DNA of 64,000 bases from RYN-230 sp963851025 (GTDB lineage Bacteria > Actinomycetota > Actinomycetes > Streptosporangiales > Streptosporangiaceae), in assembly GCA_963851025.1 (NCBI GenBank), contig CAWKOA010000033.1, positions 73,420 through 137,419 of the forward strand, in the 5' to 3' direction. Below the pieces are notes generated by a model, which was not told the DNA's origin, ran no database searches, and saw only the letters and a program-made list of their open reading frames with translations. Shown in pieces: positions 61,719-64,000 of this stretch (position 1 is its first letter; every line of letters starts with the position of its first letter). Made by a program: the position numbers and the translations under genes.

Positions 61719-62651
61719 TCAGCCAGCGACGAGCTGGCAGCGCTTGACTTTGCCGGGCCGGACCTCGATCAGCGCGCCGAGCAGGGAACCCTGGTCGTAC
61801 TCGCTGCCGGGATTCACGACGAGCGTCCGGCCGTTCTTCGTCTGCCCGCGGCCCTCGTGAATGTGGCCATGCAGGCTCAGCAGCGGCTGGTAGGCGGCGA
61901 TGGAGTCGGCGACAGCAGTGGAGCCGACCGGGATCATGTCCGGCTGCCCGCCCTCCAGCTGGATCTGGAGGGAGTCATCCAGCCTGGGCGCGGAGTCCAG
62001 GCCGCAGTCGTAGGGCGGGACATGAATGTTGAAGATGGTCCGCGACGGGTCGGCGGACTCGTGCACCACGGTCAGCTTCTGCGCCAGCACGTCTTCGGTG
62101 CACTCACGGTTGGTGTGCCAGGGGGTGACGTTGCTCCAGCCCAGCGAGACCAGGTTGAAGCCGTCCAGGTCGAGCAGCCCGTCCGGGGCGTAGCTGACCG
62201 GGCCGTGGTCGAGATACGGGATCATGCCGGCGAAGTCGTCGTTGCCCAGGCCGATCAGCAGCCGGATCCCGGTGCCGCCGAGCCGGCCCGCGGCCAGCGC
62301 CACCCATTCCTCGGTGCGCTCCAGGATGAGCTGGCGCAGGGTCTGCTCGACGAGTTCCTGGTCCGCGGCGAGCTGCCCGACGAACTCGGGGTCGGTGCGC
62401 AGCGTGTAGCCGCCGAGCTCGGCGACCCGGCGCTCGAATTCGGCGATCTCCTGCGCCGTCTCGAAGGTGAAGTCCGCCCCGTTGTAGTGGGCCCGGGACA
62501 CCCCGCCCCGGGCGACGACCGGGACGAGCTGCTTACCCGCCAGGTCCCCGCCCATGATCAGCACGTCCGCGCCGTAGAACTTTCCCGCGTTGACCAGCTT
62601 GCGGAAGCACTTCACCGACCCGTGGATATCCGAGACGAAAAATATCCTCAA
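61719..62651 (-). CDS. calcineurin-like metallophosphoesterase
   Basis: A 310-residue phosphoesterase. Metal motifs are FFVSDIHGS (DxH), DVLIMGGDLAGK (GD), IGLGNDDF (GND) and LSLHGHIHEGRG (GHxH). A TTG start at 62651 is chosen because GGGAGG lies four bases upstream and the metal motif begins within a few residues. First gene of the LacI-controlled operon, with a 22-bp gap to the permease. Substrate unknown; a phosphorylated nucleoside or alcohol is plausible from context. Confidence 0.85.
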   Translation of the reverse strand: MRIFFVSDIHGSVKCFRKLVNAGKFYGADVLIMGGDLAGKQLVPVVARGGVSRAHYNGADFTFETAQEIAEFERRVAELGGYTLRTDPEFVGQLAADQELVEQTLRQLILERTEEWVALAAGRLGGTGIRLLIGLGNDDFAGMIPYLDHGPVSYAPDGLLDLDGFNLVSLGWSNVTPWHTNRECTEDVLAQKLTVVHESADPSRTIFNIHVPPYDCGLDSAPRLDDSLQIQLEGGQPDMIPVGSTAVADSIAAYQPLLSLHGHIHEGRGQTKNGRTLVVNPGSEYDQGSLLGALIEVRPGKVKRCQLVAG

Positions 62652-62723
62652 CGGTCCTCCCGCTGTGGTCAGCCGCCGCGGCCAGGGACGACGGGGCCGG
62701 TGCCGCCGGCCGCCGTACCAGAG

Positions 62724-62762
62724 ACGGTAATGGCGGCGGTCCCGGCACGTCAAGCGCTTGAC
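62724..62762 (-). promoter_or_regulatory. LacI-type operator overlapping the operon promoter
   Basis: GTCAAGCGCTTGAC (62749-62762) is a perfect 14-bp palindrome with a central CG, the classical LacI-family operator shape. On the minus strand it overlaps the -35 TTGACG (62753-62748), which is followed after 18 bp by TACCGT (62729-62724). It lies about 100 bp before the phosphoesterase start. Confidence 0.75.
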
Positions 62763-62861
62763 TACAGGGATTACGGCCGGGGCCGAGTTCGGTGTGCGTC
62801 AGGCCGCGCCGCTGGCCGCACAGCAGAACGGCGCTGGCCCGCGTGTAATACGTGGGGACCA

Positions 62862-63407
62862 ATGGCGGAGGCGGCATTGACGTTCGAGGAGTTCGCGGCG
62901 GCCCGGCTGCCGGCGGTGCTGCGGTTCGCCGCGGTGCTCACCGGCGACCGCAGCCTCGCCGAGGACGTGGTGCAGGAGGTCCTGATCCGGGCCAGCCGGC
63001 GATGGGAGGCGATCGCGGGCCTGGACCGGCCGGAAGCCTACGTCCGGAAGATGATCGTCAACGAGTACGTGTCCTGGCGCCGCCGGTCGTGGCGCCTGGT
63101 GCCGTCCGGGGCCGGCACCGAGGTGGACGGCCGGCTCGCGCCGGACGACCGGCTCGCGCCGGATCCCGCCGCCGGGCACGCCGAGCGCCAGGCCATCCTG
63201 GCCGAACTGGCCAGGCTGCCCGCCCGGCAGCGGGCCGTGATCGTCCTGCGCTACTACGAGGGGCTCTCGGACACGGAGATCGCGGACGCGCTCGGCTGCG
63301 CACCCGGCACGGTGCGGGGGTACGCGTCCCGGGCGCTCGCCCTGCTGCGCGTCGAGATGACCGCCTCCCCGGGCCCCGCCCAGCACGTGATCAAGGAGAA
63401 GTCATGA
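62862..63407 (+). CDS. ECF sigma factor, SigE-like (sigma-70 region 2 and 4)
   Basis: A 181-residue sigma factor. Region 2 contains FEEFAAARLPAVLRFAAVLTGDRSLAEDVVQEVLIRASRRWEAI. Region 4 contains LPARQRAVIVLRYYEGLSDTEIADALGCAPGTVRGYASRALALLR. It belongs to the actinobacterial SigE-type group (often annotated SigE family). The ATG at 62862 has GGGGA upstream; a TAATAC-like word lies nearby. The stop overlaps the next start (ATGA), typical of a sigma/membrane-partner pair. Confidence 0.9.
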   Translation: MAEAALTFEEFAAARLPAVLRFAAVLTGDRSLAEDVVQEVLIRASRRWEAIAGLDRPEAYVRKMIVNEYVSWRRRSWRLVPSGAGTEVDGRLAPDDRLAPDPAAGHAERQAILAELARLPARQRAVIVLRYYEGLSDTEIADALGCAPGTVRGYASRALALLRVEMTASPGPAQHVIKEKS

Positions 63408-64000
63408 CGCGCGACGGGAACGGGGGACCGATGCGGACCGAGGACGACCTGCGGCAGGCCCTGGCCACGCTCGAACGTCACGCACCGGGCGCCGGCACCG
63501 TGCTGGCCGCGGTGCGCGGCGCCGCCGCCGGAGGCGGGACCCGCCCGGGCGGCCCCAGCCGGATCCGCCGGTGGCGGCCACCGGCAGCGGCCGGTGGCGG
63601 CCACCGCCGCCGGCCGGTGGTGGCGCCGGCCCCGGCTGGCCGCGGCGCTGGCCGTGGCGGCGGCAGCCGCCGGACTGGTGATCACCCTGCTGCCGGGCCC
63701 TGCGTCGCCGCGTCCCGGCAGTTCATCCGGCCCGGCCAGGCTGCCCGGCGGCGCTCACGGCCAGGCAGGACTGCCCACCGCGGCGGCCGTGGGCCGGGCC
63801 ATGCTGACCGCGTTCAACGGGGTCAGCGGCGACATCGAATACACCACGCAGACCGGCGTCACCAAGGGCGTCACCATGGACGTGTACCGGATGTGGTCCT
63901 GGCCGGCCCAGCCTTCCGCGGGGCAGCGCCAGGTCGACCGCACGGTCTTCGCCGAGCGCACGCCGAAGGTACCGGCCCTGACCGTAGTCGAGGACAACGC
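63404..64000 (+). CDS. putative membrane-anchored partner of the sigma factor, frameshifted and cut by the window end
   Basis: It starts MTRDGNGGPMRTEDDLRQALATLERHAPGAGTVLAAVRG in frame with the ATG. Past about 63560-63630 the correct reading is in another frame: RPRLAAALAVAAAAAGLVITLLPG is a TM segment, and GRAMLTAFNGVSGDIEYTTQT begins a LolA-like extracytoplasmic domain. The break lies over a 16-bp direct repeat (CCGGTGGCGGCCACCG at 63568 and 63591), where assembly error or slippage is likely. Probably an anti-sigma or cell-envelope sensor; incomplete. Confidence 0.6.
   Translation, partial: MTRDGNGGPMRTEDDLRQALATLERHAPGAGTVLAAVRGAAAGGGTRPGGPSRIRRWRPPAAAGGGHRRRPVVAPAPAGRGAGRGGGSRRTGDHPAAGPCVAASRQFIRPGQAARRRSRPGRTAHRGGRGPGHADRVQRGQRRHRIHHADRRHQGRHHGRVPDVVLAGPAFRGAAPGRPHGLRRAHAEGTGPDRSRGQR

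Overview
The window is very G+C-rich (clearly above 70%), has strong G/C bias at third codon positions, and repeatedly shows TANNNT boxes exactly six bases before an ATG or GTG. It also carries a Tat-exported esterase, an F420-type nitroreductase and a SigE-type ECF sigma factor. Together these point to an actinomycete (Actinomycetota). I cannot name the genus. Several otherwise normal genes contain one or more frame changes at G/C runs, so some breaks may be assembly errors rather than biology.

Layout. 0-27 kb is mixed chromosomal content: a multiply frameshifted wax-ester synthase/DGAT, a glutamine amidotransferase, a Tat esterase, two amidases, an ArsR-type regulator with a clear operator, a PadR regulator plus DUF1707 membrane protein, catalase, an acyl-CoA dehydrogenase, an orphan FtsX permease, transketolase, an ATP-dependent DNA ligase lying over a small acidic repeat protein, a CaiB plus enoyl-CoA hydratase pair, a serine beta-lactamase-fold hydrolase and a CBS/BON protein. 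27-52 kb is dominated by a lipid or CoA-thioester catabolic cluster: a carotenoid oxygenase, three AMP-forming CoA ligases, an APH-like kinase, two enoyl-CoA hydratases, a CaiB CoA-transferase, a FabF-like synthase, three acyl-CoA dehydrogenases, two SDRs, a DUF35 protein and a thiolase-fold protein. 53-56.5 kb is accessory: an IS1182-type insertion sequence and a Phd/RelE toxin-antitoxin pair in lower-GC DNA. 57-62.7 kb is a LacI-controlled locus (adenosylhomocysteinase-like protein, NTF2-like protein, APC permease, metallophosphoesterase). The window ends in a SigE-type sigma factor with an overlapping membrane partner.

The most interesting observation is one 22-bp palindrome (half-site TTGAANYYGAC, centred on GAC|GTC) found four times, at 27310, 29033, 37171 and 45798. 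Each copy sits in a promoter region of the 27-52 kb cluster, and one overlaps the promoter of the cluster's own TetR gene. This ties about 16 genes in several transcription units into one predicted TetR regulon. An APH-like kinase and an ACAD10/11-like dehydrogenase in that regulon resemble the two halves of known 4-hydroxyacyl-CoA degradation. The carotenoid oxygenase at one edge suggests an apocarotenoid, isoprenoid or stilbene-like acid as substrate. A second, smaller system is the LacI locus: a perfect 14-bp palindrome overlaps the promoter of a four-gene operon whose SAH-hydrolase-like enzyme has diverged from the canonical one.
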